DNA of 64,000 nt from Cytophagales bacterium CG12_big_fil_rev_8_21_14_0_65_40_12 (GCA_002786855.1 PCUU01000059.1:1-64000), one strand, 5' to 3'. Positions 1-10,113 are shown, counted from the first letter of the stretch. The notes: generated from the sequence alone by a model not told the origin. Program-made: numbers and translations.

Positions 1-425
1 TTCTGAAAAACTTCGCCTTCGATTGATGCGTTTTCCCGTTTTTATCATCCATTTTTAGGTCTGTAAACGGTCAACCTAGTTCAGAGAAGGACAAGAATGG
101 AATATGAAGTCAGCAGTTATTAAAGAAGCTACTATGACCCCAAAGTCTCGGGGCTTCTTTCCCTGAGGCACGAAGGGTCTAGAATTGGAAGATTGAAGTT
201 GGAAGCAGGAGAACAGAAGTCGGAAGAAGGAACTAAATGTTTCGTCCTGAAATAGGTAATCCTATTTCATCAGTTAGGCTGACATGAGTTTGCACTAGTG
301 AACCTGAAGGGTTCAAATATTTATAGTTTATGATTACAAAAGCAGAATACGACCCCATCGGGGTCGAACAATTCAACCCATCTGAAGTGAGAATTTAATA
401 TCTTTAAAAGCTTAACCTTCTTAAA
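1..425. other. Intergenic region with several hairpins, no gene seen
   Basis: I see no coding sequence in this stretch. It holds a strong nested hairpin at 122-160, a 9-bp stem hairpin at 248-269 (TGAAATAGG/CCTATTTCA, 4-nt loop), a weaker hairpin at about 300-315 and a 7-bp stem at 350-366 (CGACCCC/GGGGTCG). A degenerate purine-rich run (GGAAG-like units) lies at about 185-235. The 122-160 hairpin probably ends a gene lying left of the window. The others have no T-run and may be extragenic repeats or RNA structures upstream of the peptidase gene. Confidence 0.6.
122..160 (+). terminator. Probable rho-independent terminator of an upstream gene
   Basis: A perfect outer 8-bp stem AAAGAAGC/GCTTCTTT (122-129 and 153-160) encloses an inner CCCC/GGGG pairing. 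The 3' arm itself ends in TTT. It reads as a terminator for a gene beyond the left edge, although the downstream T-run is short. Confidence 0.5.
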
Positions 426-1556
426 ATGAACCGAACCCTAGTATTCGCCCTGCTTATGATCTCCCTCAACTTATCTGCTCAAAAAAAACGACTTCGAGAT
501 TATGGTATTGAAGTAGGTGTTTTAAAAACAGGTGCCAATAATGCCATCACTGATGTTGAAGGCGTGAAAGTTGGACATACCACCCTCATCAAAGGGGATA
601 ATGTGAGAACTGGAGTAACCGCTATTCTACCCCACTCCGGTAACCTTTTTCAAATGAAAGTGCCTGCTGCCATCTACTTAGGCAATGGTTTCGGGAAATT
701 GGCAGGATACAGTCAAGTGAAAGAATTAGGCAATATTGAAACGCCCATCATTTTGACCAACACTTTGAGCGTACCTACGGCTTCTAATGCCTTGATTACT
801 TACACACTTTCCAATCCAGAAAATCAAAATGTGGGATCAGTAAACTCGGTCGTTGGCGAAACCAATGATGGCTACTTAAATGACATCAGAGGAAGACATG
901 TGACCGAAGAAGATGTACTCAATGCCATTAAAAATGCAAAGAGCGGTAAGGTAGAAGAAGGAAATGTAGGTGCGGGTACTGGCACAATTTGCTTTCAATA
1001 TAAAGGAGGAATAGGTACGGCATCACGGGTAATTCCGAAATCCTTTGGTGGTTATACGGTCGGTGTTTTGGTGCAAACCAATTTTGGAGGTGTCTTCGAA
1101 CTGAACGGGGTGCCCATAGCCAAAGCACTCGACAATTACCCAAGAAGCTACACTTACGATGTGGATGGTTCGTGCATGATCATCGTAATGACCGATGCGC
1201 CTTTGAGCCCGAGAAACTTGGAAAGACTGGCCAAACGCGCCATCATGGGTTTGGCCAAGACGGGTGGAATTGCCTCCAATGGAAGTGGAGATTATGTGAT
1301 TGCAGCCTCAACCGCGAAAGAGAATTTAGTCCCGCACCAAAGCAAATCCCTCCTCCAAGAAAATAAAGAGTTGAAAAATGACGCCATGTCTCCCCTATTT
1401 TTGGCAACCATCGAAGCCACTGAAGAAGCCATACTTAACTCACTTTTTGCTGCGGAAAGTATGACGGGCAGGGATGGTCATGAAATTAAAGCACTTCCGA
1501 TTGAGCAGGTATTAGAAATCATGAAACGGTATAATCGAGTGGACGAGAAGAGGTGA
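426..1556 (+). CDS. P1 family peptidase (DmpA/S58, L-aminopeptidase/D-esterase type)
   Basis: The 376-residue protein is a member of the DmpA/S58 peptidase family, N-terminal-nucleophile-type enzymes that cleave themselves before a Ser and then act as aminopeptidases. A signal peptide is visible at residues 1-19, ending LNLSAQ, so it is probably exported to the periplasm. Conserved blocks include NAITDVEGVKVGHTT near residue 40, VGAGTGT near 180, and ASNGSGDYVIA near residues 283-293. The last contains the expected Gly-Ser autocleavage site. Length is normal for the family. It stands alone, 85 bp ahead of the next gene. The physiological substrate cannot be read from sequence. Confidence 0.9.
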   Translation: MNRTLVFALLMISLNLSAQKKRLRDYGIEVGVLKTGANNAITDVEGVKVGHTTLIKGDNVRTGVTAILPHSGNLFQMKVPAAIYLGNGFGKLAGYSQVKELGNIETPIILTNTLSVPTASNALITYTLSNPENQNVGSVNSVVGETNDGYLNDIRGRHVTEEDVLNAIKNAKSGKVEEGNVGAGTGTICFQYKGGIGTASRVIPKSFGGYTVGVLVQTNFGGVFELNGVPIAKALDNYPRSYTYDVDGSCMIIVMTDAPLSPRNLERLAKRAIMGLAKTGGIASNGSGDYVIAASTAKENLVPHQSKSLLQENKELKNDAMSPLFLATIEATEEAILNSLFAAESMTGRDGHEIKALPIEQVLEIMKRYNRVDEKR

Positions 1557-1641
1557 ATTTGAAGGTCCACTTTAGAAACTTTTTTACTCCAGTTTGAATT
1601 TAAAAGCTTACACATTTAGCTTAGAAACAAAATCAATTGCC

Positions 1642-2187
1642 ATGGCAAAATTTTACGATTCAATCAACGCGACTCTTCAAGAATTCATCAGTAATCAGAA
1701 GATTTTCTTTGTGTCTACAGCGGCTGAAACTGGCAGAATCAACCTTTCTCCAAAAGGAATGGACTCTTTCCGAATTGTGGATGAAAACAAAGTGCTTTGG
1801 CTCAACCTTACGGGCAGCGGAAATGAAACTGCTGCGCACATTCAACAAGTCAATCGCATGACGATCATGTTCTGTGCTTTTGAGGGCAATCCGCTTATTC
1901 TTCGATTGTACGGAACTGCTAGGGCCATTCATACCCAAGACCAAGATTGGGATCAGTATTATGCTCACTTCAATGCTACCGCAGGAGCAAGACAAATCTT
2001 CGAAATGCACGTTGAATCCGTTCAAACCTCTTGCGGCTTTGCCGTTCCCCTAATGGACTATCAAGAAGACCGAGACATCCTTAAAAATTGGGCTGAAAAG
2101 AAAGGTGAAAAAGCCATCAAAGAGTATTGGGAAGAAAAGAATGTCACCAGCATTGATGGTTTGCCTACCGGTATTTTTGACCGCTAA
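1642..2187 (+). CDS. Pyridoxamine 5'-phosphate oxidase family protein
   Basis: This 181-residue protein looks like a PPOX-type split-barrel flavoprotein of the small uncharacterised branch (pyridoxamine-phosphate-oxidase-like, FMN-binding). Typical features are the N-terminal helix MAKFYDSINATLQEFI, a strand block INLSPKGMDSFRI, and LNLTGSGNETAAHI, followed by MTIMFCAFEGNPLILRLYG. I chose the ATG at 1642 because the family begins with this MAKFYD-like helix; the frame is open from a TTG at 1594, but those extra residues are not family-like. The substrate is unknown. True PdxH activity is unlikely because the family's PLP-site C-terminus is not recognisable. Confidence 0.85.
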   Translation: MAKFYDSINATLQEFISNQKIFFVSTAAETGRINLSPKGMDSFRIVDENKVLWLNLTGSGNETAAHIQQVNRMTIMFCAFEGNPLILRLYGTARAIHTQDQDWDQYYAHFNATAGARQIFEMHVESVQTSCGFAVPLMDYQEDRDILKNWAEKKGEKAIKEYWEEKNVTSIDGLPTGIFDR

Positions 2188-2282
2188 AAGAACGTTTTAT
2201 CCGCAGCAAAAACCATTGATCAAAAGTCAGATGAATTGGTTGTTAAGAGCGCATCACCTTTGATAAATTTTTGACTATAACC

Positions 2283-2927
2283 ATGCGAATTAGCCCAGAA
2301 GAATTGACTAAGAATGGATATACATTGCTTGATAGATTGGAACATAGTGAACTGATCCCTTTTGTGGTGATGTACTCCAAAAAGAAAACAATTGTCTCAT
2401 TTACTTACAACTTCCTTAATGTCGCCTTTCTCCTACTGTTGATCTTTTTGATTTGGAGAGGCTATTCAGAAGGTTTTTTCACGATCAGTGCTGCCCTAAT
2501 TCACCTAAGCTATGGTATTGCCATGTCGTTTTTGTTGGTGCCTTTCCATGAATATATTCATGCCCTTGCCTATAAATTCCGTGGAGCTAAAAACACCTCC
2601 TTCGATGCCCATTGGAAAAAATTTTACTTTATGGCGATCGCAGATCAATTTGTTGCAGGTCGAAAGGACTTTAAAATAGTAGCCTTGGCTCCCTTTATGG
2701 TCATTACTTCTATTTTCATCCTAAGCATGCTTTTCGCCTCAGCCCTTTGGGCGATTAGTTTTGCCACCATCATTTTGAGCCATGCCGCTTTTTGTTCGGG
2801 CGATTTTGCATTGCTCAGCTATTTCGAATTTCACAAAGACAAAGAGTTGGTTACCTACGATGACAAGGAAAATAAAATCTCCTATTTCTTTTCAAGAGAC
2901 TTAAATACGACAAACAAACCACTTTAA
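2283..2927 (+). CDS. DUF3267 domain membrane protein, putative zinc metallopeptidase
   Basis: A 214-residue integral membrane protein with about four hydrophobic segments (roughly residues 40-60, 72-92, 130-150 and 155-180). Residues 89-93 read HEYIH, an HExxH zinc-binding motif inside the second hydrophobic region, which is the signature of DUF3267 proteins (site-2-protease-like fold). ATG at 2283 is preferred over the in-frame TTG at 2271. It lies between a PPOX protein and a DUF3050 protein with gaps under 100 bp, so weak co-transcription is possible. Proteolytic function is inferred from the motif only. Confidence 0.8.
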   Translation: MRISPEELTKNGYTLLDRLEHSELIPFVVMYSKKKTIVSFTYNFLNVAFLLLLIFLIWRGYSEGFFTISAALIHLSYGIAMSFLLVPFHEYIHALAYKFRGAKNTSFDAHWKKFYFMAIADQFVAGRKDFKIVALAPFMVITSIFILSMLFASALWAISFATIILSHAAFCSGDFALLSYFEFHKDKELVTYDDKENKISYFFSRDLNTTNKPL

Positions 2928-2994
2928 ATCGCTGTTCAAACATCCAATTGCCATTGCAACTTCGTATTCAGATTAAGAAAAATTTAAAAATTGT

Positions 2995-3780
2995 ATGACC
3001 CCTTTAGAGCGCATTGTAGCAGAAATAACACCCTTAAAAAACCAACTGAGCACCCATAAACTCTACGAAAAACTAAACTCCATTGATGATATTAAGACAT
3101 TTATGGAAAGTCATGTGTATGCCGTTTGGGATTTCATGTCTTTATTAAAGGCCTTACAAGCCAACCTCACTTGCGTAAACACACCTTGGGTGCCTGTCAA
3201 AAATGCCAGCTTGGCAAGGTTCATTAATGAGATTGTTTTTGGGGAAGAAAGCGATTTGAATTTGAATGGTGAATCCAAAAGTCATTTCGAAATGTATCTA
3301 GACGCGATGAACCAGATTGGGGCTGATACTTCCAACATCAATAAGTTTATTACCAAAATTCGCAGCCAGCATTCAATTCACCAAGCTTTCAATGACTTGG
3401 CCGTTAGTGAAGGAGTTCAAGAATTTGTAAACTTTACTTTTCAGGTAATCCACACCAAAGAACCACATTTGATTGCATCTGCCTTTACTTTTGGACGTGA
3501 AGACTTAATTCCAGATATGTTTTTGGAAATCATCAAAAGTGCTGAAAACGAAAACGCTTCCTCTTATGACCAACTCACTTATTACCTTAACCGACATATT
3601 GAGTTGGACGGTGATGAGCATGGCCCCTTATCGCTTAAAATGATTTCAGAATTATGCGGTGAGGATACTGGAAAATGGGAAGAATGCACCAATATGGCCA
3701 AGCTCGCTTTAGAGCACCGGATCAAACTCTGGGATGATATTGCCGAGCAAATTGAAATTAGTCAATTGGCAACTGTCTAA
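2995..3780 (+). CDS. DUF3050 domain-containing protein (heme-oxygenase-like fold)
   Basis: The 261-residue protein covers a full DUF3050 domain. The N-terminus (about residues 1-60) contains the family block VYAVWDFMSLLKALQ, followed by TPWVPVKNASLARFINEIVFGEE and later FGREDLIPDMF and RHIELDGDEHGPLS. Spaced His and Glu residues (for example H38-V-Y-A-V-W and the ELDGDEH block) suggest a helical, possibly di-iron, heme-oxygenase-like protein, but that is inference from fold similarity. No signal peptide is present, so it is cytoplasmic. Function is unknown. Nothing in the neighbourhood clarifies its role. Confidence 0.85.
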   Translation: MTPLERIVAEITPLKNQLSTHKLYEKLNSIDDIKTFMESHVYAVWDFMSLLKALQANLTCVNTPWVPVKNASLARFINEIVFGEESDLNLNGESKSHFEMYLDAMNQIGADTSNINKFITKIRSQHSIHQAFNDLAVSEGVQEFVNFTFQVIHTKEPHLIASAFTFGREDLIPDMFLEIIKSAENENASSYDQLTYYLNRHIELDGDEHGPLSLKMISELCGEDTGKWEECTNMAKLALEHRIKLWDDIAEQIEISQLATV

Positions 3781-3916
3781 AATTCTGGTCGTGATAATGA
3801 CCAAAACCCATCAACTAATGGTATTCGGAATTCAATAGAACCAGAGATTAAGGACAAATTAATTTCATTCGTAATCGAATTGACCTAATTTGACCCTATT
3901 CAATAGAAATCAAATT

Positions 3917-5479
3917 ATGGATTCAATTCTTGCGTTTTTAGCTACTGTTCCTTGGTGGGGATGGATTTTATTCGTCCTTGTAATCATTTTTTTCAGAGAC
4001 ATACTTCAGCGGAAGCATACGATCACACATAACTTCCCTCTAGTTGGGCATATTCGCTTTATGCTGGAGAAAATTGGCCCGGAACTCAGGCAATATATTG
4101 TTGCCAACAACCGCGAGGAACTACCTTTTAACCGAAGTCAAAGGTCATGGGTATACGCTTCTTCGAAAAAACAAAATAACTATCAAGGTTTTGGAACCGA
4201 CCAAGACCAGAGTGCTCCGGGTTTTGTTTTTATCAACCCGGCAATGATCCCTTTCAATTTGCCCATAAACCACCCCAATAAATCAAAGGTAGATCTGATT
4301 CCCTGCGCCAAAGTGATGGGTGAATTCAACAAAAGGAAAAGGCCTTACCGCCCAAAATCCATTGTTAATATCTCGGCCATGAGTTACGGTTCTCTTTCTG
4401 CCAAAGCCATAGAATCGTTGAACAAGGGAGCCGAAAAATCGGGATGTTATCATAACACTGGTGAAGGAGGACTTTCTCCTCACCACCAACATGGGGCCGA
4501 TATCATGTTCCAATTTGGCTCTGGCTATTTTGGCGTGCGCGACTTGGATGGCAATTTTGACATGCAAAAACTAGTCGATCTGGTTGAAAAACATAATTAC
4601 ATCAGGGCAATTGAAGTAAAACTATCGCAGGGAGCAAAACCTGGTAAAGGCGGAGTTTTGCCAGCCTCCAAAATCACCAAAGAAATTGCAGAAATCCGTC
4701 ACCTCCCTATGGGGCAAGATGCCCTCTCTCCTGCCAATCATTCGGCCTTTTCTACTATTCCTGAGTTATTGGATTTTATCGAAAACATAGCTTCCAATAC
4801 TGGTTTGCCTGTGGGTTTTAAATCTGCTGTTGGGAAAATGGAAATGTGGGAGGAGCTGACAGACTTAATGCTTGAGCGGAATATTGGCCCAGATTTTATC
4901 ACCATTGATGGAGGTGAAGGAGGTACAGGTGCCGCCCCGCCAGCATTTGCCAATCATGTAGCTTTACCTTTCGTTTTTGCCTTTGCTCAAGTTTATCAAA
5001 TATTTAAAAAGAAGAACTTGACAAATCGCGTTGTCTTTATTGCTTCCGGAAAACTCGGTTTTCCATCAAGTGCGCTCATGGCCTTTAGCATGGGGGCCGA
5101 TTTGATTAATGTGGCAAGAGAAGCCATGCTCTCTATCGGCTGCATTCAGGCACAGTCTTGCCATACCAATACATGCCCAGCCGGGATTGCAACACAAAAC
5201 CGATGGCTTCAGGCGGGCGTTGACCCAACGCTAAAATCGGAGCGTTTTTACAACTATCTTAAAACCCTGCGCAAAGAAATTCTAGAAATCACACATGCCT
5301 GTGGTTATGAGCATCCTGCGCAAATGGCCATGACTGATGTAGACATGAGCATGGGGGATAATAATTACACCACCACGCTGAGCGAAATCTACAAATACGA
5401 AAAAGACCCCGTTGAATTCAAAGGCATGAAAACTTTGATTGAATGTGAGCATTTGGGCGGCCAAGGTGCGCGTACTTAA
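3917..5479 (+). CDS. FMN-binding glutamate-synthase family protein, membrane anchored
   Basis: A 520-residue protein with the FMN-binding (alpha/beta barrel) domain of glutamate synthase but no glutamine amidotransferase domain. An N-terminal hydrophobic segment (about residues 3-28, rich in Trp/Ile/Leu) anchors it to the membrane. The barrel shows NISAMSYGSLSAKA, NTGEGGLSPHH, EVKLSQGAKPGKGG, ITIDGGEGGTGAAP and the cluster-binding-type block SCHTNTCPAGIATQ near the C-terminus. ATG at 3917 is chosen because it places the membrane segment at the start; the frame extends to a TTG at 3890. These proteins are common in Bacteroidota, and their physiological reaction is not established. Confidence 0.9.
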   Translation: MDSILAFLATVPWWGWILFVLVIIFFRDILQRKHTITHNFPLVGHIRFMLEKIGPELRQYIVANNREELPFNRSQRSWVYASSKKQNNYQGFGTDQDQSAPGFVFINPAMIPFNLPINHPNKSKVDLIPCAKVMGEFNKRKRPYRPKSIVNISAMSYGSLSAKAIESLNKGAEKSGCYHNTGEGGLSPHHQHGADIMFQFGSGYFGVRDLDGNFDMQKLVDLVEKHNYIRAIEVKLSQGAKPGKGGVLPASKITKEIAEIRHLPMGQDALSPANHSAFSTIPELLDFIENIASNTGLPVGFKSAVGKMEMWEELTDLMLERNIGPDFITIDGGEGGTGAAPPAFANHVALPFVFAFAQVYQIFKKKNLTNRVVFIASGKLGFPSSALMAFSMGADLINVAREAMLSIGCIQAQSCHTNTCPAGIATQNRWLQAGVDPTLKSERFYNYLKTLRKEILEITHACGYEHPAQMAMTDVDMSMGDNNYTTTLSEIYKYEKDPVEFKGMKTLIECEHLGGQGART

Positions 5480-5570
5480 AGAGCACAATTCAATTAAAAA
5501 ATCATTCAATAACTAAAAACACTTGCTATTAACTAAAATAATAGTTTAATTCAAGCAAACTTTAGTTACT

Positions 5571-6380
5571 ATGAAAAAATCAATCCTACCCCTTATGGCC
5601 CTCCTCTTGGTCTGGGCCTGTTCTGATGCCGATATTGTTGAACCACTTGATGAAATGGGCAAAGTTGTCGAAATATTGAATGAAGATGCCAAAAACGACA
5701 TTTTCATGGTCGTTGATGAGCAAGCTACTTTCCCCGAAGGAGCAGTCGCTTGGAATAAATTTCTGAGGGCAAACCTAAACTACCCAGAACAAGCCAAACA
5801 ACTCGGAATTGAAGGAGCTGTTTATCTTTCTTTTAATGTAGATAAAGATGGAACTGTAGATGATATTAAGGTGAGCCGTGGCATTGGTGCGGGTTGCGAT
5901 GAAGAAGCCGTGAAAGCACTGCTGGCTTCACCAAAATGGATTCCGGCCAAATTGAATGGTGAAGTTGTAAAGTCAAAAATGGCCATTCGGGTTATTTTCA
6001 AAAATGGCAATAAACCCGTGGTTGATGAATCCATGAAAAAAGACTTCATTGAAGTGCCAGTGCAAGAAAAAATGGCGCCCGTCACAAAAGTCTCGACCTT
6101 TCCAGGAGGAACAACCGCTTGGTTTAAATATCTAAAATCCAATTTATCATTTCCCGCCCAAGCCAAAAGATTGGGAGTTGAAGGCGCAGTGTATGTAAGC
6201 TTCGCTGTAAGCGAAGTAGGAGAAATATCTGATGTGCTCATTAGCAAAGGAATTGGCGCAGGTTGCGATGAGGAAGCTGTTCGTGTAATGAAGAATTCAC
6301 CAAAATGGACTCCTGCCAAGGGCGTAGATGGCAATGTCGCCTCTAGACAGGCCGTTCGAATCGTTTTCAAACAATCTTAA
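5571..6380 (+). CDS. Lipoprotein with two TonB C-terminal domains
   Basis: The 269-residue protein begins with a lipoprotein signal peptide ending VWAC at Cys17, followed by the acidic stretch SDAD. Two homologous TonB-C domains follow, roughly residues 45-145 and 165-268. Each contains FP-G--AW-K-L--NL-(Y/F)P-QAK-LG-EGAVY-SF and IGAGCDEEAV. There is no inner-membrane anchor helix and no Pro-rich periplasm-spanning linker, so it is not a normal energy transducer. The acidic residues after the Cys resemble the surface-export signal of Bacteroidota lipoproteins. It is followed after 17 bp by a single-domain paralogue, so the two probably form one operon. Confidence 0.85.
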   Translation: MKKSILPLMALLLVWACSDADIVEPLDEMGKVVEILNEDAKNDIFMVVDEQATFPEGAVAWNKFLRANLNYPEQAKQLGIEGAVYLSFNVDKDGTVDDIKVSRGIGAGCDEEAVKALLASPKWIPAKLNGEVVKSKMAIRVIFKNGNKPVVDESMKKDFIEVPVQEKMAPVTKVSTFPGGTTAWFKYLKSNLSFPAQAKRLGVEGAVYVSFAVSEVGEISDVLISKGIGAGCDEEAVRVMKNSPKWTPAKGVDGNVASRQAVRIVFKQS

Positions 6381-6397
6381 TTCTAAAATACATCATC

Positions 6398-6895
6398 ATG
6401 AAAAAAATATTTCCAATGCTAATCATCTCGCTGTTCTTGTTCGCATGTGCTGAAGATGATGTTTTTGTAGAGTCACTCGATCAAGTGGCCTCAGTTGTCA
6501 CAGCAGTTCCCGAAGGCGAGCGTTCGGGAGATGAAGTCTTTATGGTCGTTGAAGAAAAGCCAGAATTTCCCGGAGGAAAAGAGGCATTCACAAAGTTTCA
6601 ATTGACTAATTTAAAGTACCCTAAAGAAGCCATTACCTCAAATGCAGAGGGAAAAGTAGTCCTCAATTTTATCGTGACCAAAGAGGGTAAAGTAGAAGAT
6701 ATTATTGTGATGAGAGGAATTGGCTATGGTTGTGATGAAGAAGCGGTTAAACTTATGCTGAACTCACCTGATTGGAAGCCAGGTAAACAAAGAGGAAGGC
6801 TTGTGAATACCAGAATGACAATGGCCATCAACTTTAAGTTGGCTGGTAGCGACTATAAACCTGCGGAAGGGGCTGTAGCTGTTGCTTACAACTAA
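6398..6895 (+). CDS. Lipoprotein with one TonB C-terminal domain
   Basis: A 165-residue paralogue of the preceding gene with one TonB-C domain. A signal peptide ends LFAC at Cys17, followed by AEDDVF. The domain spans about residues 48-148 and contains EFPGGKEAFTKF, LKYPKEAI, GKVVLNFIVTKEGKVEDI and GYGCDEEAVK. As in its neighbour there is no transmembrane helix and no Pro-rich linker. A terminator follows at 6924-6956. The pair probably arose by duplication. A role in protein-protein contact at the outer membrane is only an inference. Confidence 0.85.
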   Translation: MKKIFPMLIISLFLFACAEDDVFVESLDQVASVVTAVPEGERSGDEVFMVVEEKPEFPGGKEAFTKFQLTNLKYPKEAITSNAEGKVVLNFIVTKEGKVEDIIVMRGIGYGCDEEAVKLMLNSPDWKPGKQRGRLVNTRMTMAINFKLAGSDYKPAEGAVAVAYN

Positions 6896-6923
6896 TTGAT
6901 ACTTTGTTCAAAACAATCCGGTC

Positions 6924-6956
6924 ATGGCAGGTACTTGAAAGTGTCTGCCATTTTTT
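6924..6956 (+). terminator. Rho-independent terminator after the TonB-C lipoprotein pair
   Basis: ATGGCAG (6924-6930) pairs with CTGCCAT (6945-6951), followed by a T-run through 6956. It sits 28 bp after the stop codon of the second lipoprotein gene. Confidence 0.8.
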
Positions 6957-7024
6957 ATGACCATTTCCTCCAAGACTTTTAAACATTACTTTCGGCTTGG
7001 CTTCTACAATGGTTATCTTTGGCC

Positions 7025-7996
7025 ATGTTCCGAACAACACTAGACCCTAAACCTTCGAAGAACCAAATTCACATCGGTGATCAACTCGTTTCAATGGGTT
7101 CTTGCTTTGCAGAAAACATGGGCAAACGACTTTCTCAGCACAAACTTAAAACCCTAAAAAACCCTTTTGGCACCATCTTCAACCCACTTTCAATTTTTGA
7201 GTTGATAGAACTGGCACATCGGCAAAACACACTACCTGCCACCAGTTTTCAGGAGAGCAATGGCCTCTTCTTTAACTATAAAGTGCATTCTGAATTGAAT
7301 GGGAAGTCCCAAGGCGAAATTGAATCTAATATCTATCATCAAAGAAATAGACTTGGGAAAGCGCTGCTAAAAGCGAATCATATCATCCTTACTTTCGGCA
7401 CCGCTTGGTTGTATGAAGAAAAGAAAAGCAAAATGCTGGTTGCCAATTGCCATAAAGTGCCAGCATCTCAATTTACCAAGCGACTGCTAGGCCTTGAAGA
7501 GATCATGAGCGGTTTTATGCTCGCAAAAGAGCTTTTACTAAGCACTAACCCTGACTTAAAGTTCATCCTTACCGTAAGTCCCGTAAGACATTTGAAGGAT
7601 ACCCATGAGTTGAATGCGGTGAGCAAAAGTGTGTTGAGATTGGCCTGCCATCATTTGTGCAGTTTGGGCGAAGACATTGACTACTTCCCAGCATACGAGC
7701 TTATGATGGACGATTTACGCGATTACCGTTTCTACAAAAAGGATATGCTGCACCCCAACCAACAAGCACAAGATTACATTTGGGATAAATTCCAAGCCAC
7801 TTACTTCGATAAGAAAACGCAAGAATTTGTGAAAGCATGGGCCGAAATCCGTTCTGCCATCAATCACAAAGCCTTTCAACCAGAATCAAAAGCCCATCAA
7901 CAATTTTTGCGCAACACCATTGCTAAAGTGGAAAAGCACAAGGAACTTGTCGATGTAGAAAAAGAGTTAAAAAGGCTGAAAGCTCAGCTTATTTAA
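7025..7996 (+). CDS. GSCFA domain-containing protein
   Basis: A 323-residue protein with the GSCFA signature at residues 25-29 (GSCFA, then ENMG), the motif that names this SGNH-hydrolase-like family. Further blocks are LTFGTAW near residue 120, [12 protein letters not shown] near 180 and [14 protein letters not shown] near 240; the last supplies the Asp/His pair expected in SGNH-type folds. ATG at 7025 is chosen; a TTG lies two codons upstream. The family is frequent in Bacteroidota and alphaproteobacteria. Its substrate is unknown. It is followed 23 bp later by the DUF255 gene, suggesting co-transcription. Confidence 0.88.
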   Translation: MFRTTLDPKPSKNQIHIGDQLVSMGSCFAENMGKRLSQHKLKTLKNPFGTIFNPLSIFELIELAHRQNTLPATSFQESNGLFFNYKVHSELNGKSQGEIESNIYHQRNRLGKALLKANHIILTFGTAWLYEEKKSKMLVANCHKVPASQFTKRLLGLEEIMSGFMLAKELLLSTNPDLKFILTVSPVRHLKDTHELNAVSKSVLRLACHHLCSLGEDIDYFPAYELMMDDLRDYRFYKKDMLHPNQQAQDYIWDKFQATYFDKKTQEFVKAWAEIRSAINHKAFQPESKAHQQFLRNTIAKVEKHKELVDVEKELKRLKAQLI

Positions 7997-8019
7997 AACC
8001 TTCCTTTCAAAAAATTCAT

Positions 8020-10056
8020 ATGCCAAAGCACACCAACCGCCTGATTGACTCCTCCTCTCCTTACCTGTTACAACATGCCCATAACCCAGTCAATTGGTTT
8101 CCGTGGGATGAAGAAGCCTTGGCTTTGGCCAAATCAGAGGACAAGCCCATCATTGTGAGTATTGGCTATTCTGCCTGCCATTGGTGCCATGTAATGGAGC
8201 GAGAAAGCTTTGAAAACGAGCAGATCGCTGAGATCATGAATAAGGATTTCATTTGCATTAAGGTGGATCGCGAAGAACGCCCAGATGTAGATCAAATCTA
8301 TATGGATGCCGTGCATGCCATGGGTTTACAGGGCGGATGGCCATTGAATGTGATCCTCCTTCCCGATCAAAGACCATTTTATGGAGGTACCTATTTTCCT
8401 GCCAAGGGTTGGGCCAACCTCCTCAGCCAAGTAGCAACGGTGTTCAAAAAACAGCGCAGCGAACTTGAAAAATCTGCTGATGGCTTCATGAATACTTTGA
8501 ACGTAAGCGATATTCAGAAATACGGTTTACATCAAGGAGAGAATGCTTTTGGAAAAGAAGAACTAAGTCAGATGTTCGAAATTCTGCGCAAGAACTTTGA
8601 TTTAGAAAAAGGTGGAATGAATCGTGCACCGAAATTCCCAATGCCCATTATCTACGCTTTTTTGCTTCGCGAAGCCAGTATCAATAAAAACCCTGCTGCC
8701 CTTGCCCAAGTCGAATTGACCTTAGAGAAAATGGCCTTTGGTGGCCTTTATGATCAAATTGGAGGTGGATTTACACGCTATTCTACCGATGAAGATTGGT
8801 TTGCTCCGCACTTCGAGAAAATGCTTTACGACAATGGGCAACTTGTAAGCCTGTATTCCGAAGCTTATCAGGAAACTAAAAATCCGTTGTACAAAGCAAC
8901 CATCTATCAAACCATCGAATGGCTGGAGCGAGAAATGACCACGACCGAAGGCGGCTTTTATGCTGCCTTAGATGCCGATAGCGAAGGCGAAGAAGGCAAA
9001 TTCTATTGCTGGCGCGAAGATGAATTTCATTCTATCCTTGGTCCTGATGCTGACCTGTTGATCGAGTATTATAACCTTACTGCGAGAGGCAACTGGGAGC
9101 CAAAAAAGAATATCCCTTTTAGAAAAGTGAGTGATGAAGTTTTTGCCAAGCAGCATGATCTTGAATTAGACGAGCTTCAAGACATTATCAAAATTGCCAA
9201 TTTAAAACTCTTGGAAGCGCGTGCTTCGCGCATCAGACCTGGATTAGACGATAAAATACTTTCTGGTTGGAATGGGCTAATGCTTAAAGGATTGGTGGAT
9301 GCTTATGCCACTTTTCAGGAAACAAGTTTTCTTGAAATGGCAAAGAAGAATGCCAATTTCATTTTGACCAAAATGAAAAATGGAGATGGCCTTTTCAGAA
9401 ATTATAAAGATGGAAAAGCAAGTATCAATGCCTATTTAGAAGATTACGCTGCTGTAATTCAAGGACTTACTGCGCTTTATCAAGTCACTTTTGATCTGCA
9501 ATGGTTGACCTCAGCTGAAAAGCTTTTGAAATACACACTGAACAATTTCTTTGATGATGAGGAGCAATTCTTCTTTTTTACAGATGAGAAATCAGAAAAG
9601 CTAATCGCCCGCAAAAAGGAGATTTTCGACAATGTGATTCCAGGCTCGAATTCTATGATGGCCCAAAACCTTTATCAATTAGGCACAATCCTAGGTAATG
9701 AAATTTACACCGATCTGGCTCAAGCCATGCTGGGCAAAGTGAAGAAAATGGTACTGATCGAACCGCAATACCTCACCAATTGGGCTTGCCTTTTCAGCCA
9801 AATGGTAAGCCCTACGGCCGAAATTGCGCTCGTTGGGGAAGATATTCAAAAGCAAGCACTTGAATTCTATCAATCCTTTATCCCAAACAAGGTACTAGCG
9901 GGCAGTGATGGAAAGGACGAAAGTAATATTCCGCTTCTGGAACAACGAACTACCATCAATGGGCAAACCACTTTCTATGTCTGTTACAATAAAGCTTGTC
10001 AGCTACCGGTAAATTCAGTTTCAGAAGCTTTGGAGCTTATTGAAAAAGGGAATTAA
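8020..10056 (+). CDS. DUF255 thioredoxin-like protein (YyaL/SPATA20 family)
   Basis: A 678-residue protein of the YyaL/spermatogenesis-associated-20 family. The N-terminal DUF255 domain (residues about 1-165) is thioredoxin-like, with CHWC at residues 53-56 within [14 protein letters not shown], and [11 protein letters not shown] downstream. The remaining 500 residues have the alpha/alpha-toroid (six-hairpin glycosidase-like) character, with blocks [24 protein letters not shown] and [12 protein letters not shown]. Length is normal for the family. No signal peptide is present. The biochemical role is not established; redox or glycan-related activity is inferred from folds only. Confidence 0.92.
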   Translation: MPKHTNRLIDSSSPYLLQHAHNPVNWFPWDEEALALAKSEDKPIIVSIGYSACHWCHVMERESFENEQIAEIMNKDFICIKVDREERPDVDQIYMDAVHAMGLQGGWPLNVILLPDQRPFYGGTYFPAKGWANLLSQVATVFKKQRSELEKSADGFMNTLNVSDIQKYGLHQGENAFGKEELSQMFEILRKNFDLEKGGMNRAPKFPMPIIYAFLLREASINKNPAALAQVELTLEKMAFGGLYDQIGGGFTRYSTDEDWFAPHFEKMLYDNGQLVSLYSEAYQETKNPLYKATIYQTIEWLEREMTTTEGGFYAALDADSEGEEGKFYCWREDEFHSILGPDADLLIEYYNLTARGNWEPKKNIPFRKVSDEVFAKQHDLELDELQDIIKIANLKLLEARASRIRPGLDDKILSGWNGLMLKGLVDAYATFQETSFLEMAKKNANFILTKMKNGDGLFRNYKDGKASINAYLEDYAAVIQGLTALYQVTFDLQWLTSAEKLLKYTLNNFFDDEEQFFFFTDEKSEKLIARKKEIFDNVIPGSNSMMAQNLYQLGTILGNEIYTDLAQAMLGKVKKMVLIEPQYLTNWACLFSQMVSPTAEIALVGEDIQKQALEFYQSFIPNKVLAGSDGKDESNIPLLEQRTTINGQTTFYVCYNKACQLPVNSVSEALELIEKGN

Positions 10057-10113
10057 ATACGCATTGCACTATATTTAGCATTTTAACACGCAACTCAATT
10101 AGCCAAGCAGGAC

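Noticed and set aside
5822-6370. 182-codon minus-strand frame opposite the TonB-C lipoprotein
   Set aside because: It is a mirror of the real gene, whose domain repeats and signal peptide are convincing.
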